From positions 1-6,581 of the forward strand of contig DCID01000022.1 of assembly GCA_002315745.1 (NCBI GenBank): 6,581 nucleotides of DNA, given 5' to 3'. A model generated the notes under the pieces. It was not told the DNA's origin and searched no databases. It worked only from the letters and a program-made list of their open reading frames with translations. The position numbers were made by a program, and so were the translations under genes. This DNA is from Bacteroidales bacterium UBA1735 (GTDB lineage: Bacteria > Bacteroidota > Bacteroidia > Bacteroidales > Paludibacteraceae). Of this stretch, positions 5,731-6,581 are shown in pieces (the first letter of the stretch is position 1; each line of letters opens with the position of its first letter).

Positions 5731-6581
5731 ATAAAACGTTTCGTACACAATTCTTGAAATGGTTCTGGGGACTTTTCCTCGGTGGATGTGCCTTCGTGGT
5801 ACTACTCCTATGGCTAATCAGCAAAGGTTGGATTGGGTATCTACCCCCTTTAGAGGAACTGCAAAACCCAAAGAACAAGTATGCCAGCGAGATTATTTCG
5901 TCGGACATGCAGTCATTAGGACGCTATTATCTCAAAGAAAATCGTGTTGGCGTTCAATACACTAGCCTATCTCCCTACCTTATCGATGCACTTATATCGA
6001 CCGAGGATATACGATTCTATAAGCATACAGGCGTGGATACGAAATCACTCTTTCGCGCCGTTGTGCTGTTAGGTAAAAGTGGTGGAGGTTCCACTTTAAC
6101 ACAGCAACTAGCCAAGCAGTTATGGTCTCCGCGGGCGAATAACATCTTCGAACGCGCGATGCAGAAACCTATTGAATGGGTGATTGCCACGAAGTTAGAG
6201 CGTCTATACTCCAAAGACGAGATACTGCTCATGTACCTCAACCAATTCGATTTTCTCTATAATGCGGTGGGCATTAAGTCCGCGTCACAGGTTTATTTTG
6301 CCACCACGCCATCCGAACTTACTATTGAACAAGCCGCCACATTAGTAGGTATGTGTAAAAACCCGGCACTATACAACCCTATTCGTCATCCAGAACGCAC
6401 CACGACGCGACGTAATACAGTGCTGCATCAAATGTGCAAATATGAGTATATCACCGAAGCCGAATGCGATTCATTATGTATGATCCCATTGGAGATAAAA
6501 TACCGTTCTGTGGATCACAAGCAAGGTATAGCACCTTATTTCCGCGAGTACTTGCGCTTAGTATTGACAGCCAAAGAACCT
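5727..6581 (+). CDS. Class A penicillin-binding protein (PBP1A type), 3'-truncated by the window edge
   Basis: This is a bifunctional peptidoglycan synthase. Only the N-terminal 285 residues are in the window; the frame is open at the edge. Residues 1-8 are a short basic cytoplasmic tail, about 9-37 form one membrane-spanning helix, and the rest is periplasmic. The glycosyltransferase (GT51) domain is clear: motif 1 EDIRFYKHTG with catalytic Glu93; motif 2 GGGSTLTQQLAKQL (119-132); motif 3 QKPIEWVIATKLE with the second Glu at 150; motif 4 KDEILLMYLN (163-172); and the SELTIEQAATLVGM segment near 196-209. The DFLYNAVGIKSAS stretch matches, by recall, the Bacteroidota version of PBP1A. The transpeptidase domain, with its SxxK, SxN and KTG motifs, would lie beyond the window, so the bifunctional assignment is inferred from the family. 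The ATG overlaps the hemW stop by 4 bases, suggesting translational coupling. Equivalent genes are often called mrcA or ponA. Confidence 0.92.
   Translation, partial: MNKTFRTQFLKWFWGLFLGGCAFVVLLLWLISKGWIGYLPPLEELQNPKNKYASEIISSDMQSLGRYYLKENRVGVQYTSLSPYLIDALISTEDIRFYKHTGVDTKSLFRAVVLLGKSGGGSTLTQQLAKQLWSPRANNIFERAMQKPIEWVIATKLERLYSKDEILLMYLNQFDFLYNAVGIKSASQVYFATTPSELTIEQAATLVGMCKNPALYNPIRHPERTTTRRNTVLHQMCKYEYITEAECDSLCMIPLEIKYRSVDHKQGIAPYFREYLRLVLTAKEP

Noticed and set aside
5759..5965. 68-codon + strand frame in the PBP gene
   Set aside because: It overlaps the N-terminal membrane helix and first glycosyltransferase motif in another frame, and shows no features of its own.

Overview
This window looks like chromosomal DNA from a member of the Bacteroidales (Bacteroidota). 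Every gene that can be placed resembles the Bacteroidota form of its family. Two of them, DUF4831 and DUF4835, belong to families I know essentially only from this phylum. There is no visible Shine-Dalgarno usage, and genes are packed start-to-stop, both typical of the group. I cannot name a genus from sequence alone.

Layout: six genes, all on the + strand, with almost no intergenic DNA. (1) The 3' part of a DUF4831 gene (window edge to 902). (2) A secreted DUF4835 protein (899-1792), with a 4-base ATGA overlap to gene 1. (3) recN, a DNA repair SMC-like ATPase (1794-3371), one base after gene 2. (4) rarA, a replication-associated AAA+ ATPase (3328-4596), overlapping recN by 44 bases. (5) hemW, a radical-SAM heme chaperone (4642-5730), after a 45-base gap. 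(6) The 5' part of a class A penicillin-binding protein (5727 to window edge), with a 4-base ATGA overlap to hemW. The spacing suggests one long co-transcribed, partly translationally coupled unit. No promoter, terminator, RNA gene, mobile element or CRISPR array is visible, and no gene-free stretch is longer than 45 bases.

Functionally the run is mixed: two envelope proteins of poorly known role, two proteins for recombination and stalled-fork repair, one heme-handling enzyme and one peptidoglycan synthase. The genes do not form one obvious pathway. recN and rarA are thematically linked, and DUF4835 next to recN is, from memory, a recurrent neighbourhood in Bacteroidota.

The unusual part is short-repeat structure. 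The gap before hemW is filled exactly by seven 7-base repeats, with the hemW start codon inside the last one. Codons 71-88 of hemW are six copies of a 9-base repeat that replaces a normally non-repetitive helix. Smaller 6-base repeats sit in the DUF4831 gene and in recN. In addition, the RecN C-terminus appears to have been lost and replaced by out-of-frame translation of the rarA start. I saw no convincing new multi-gene system; the findings concern repeat-driven and overlap-driven remodelling of ordinary housekeeping genes.
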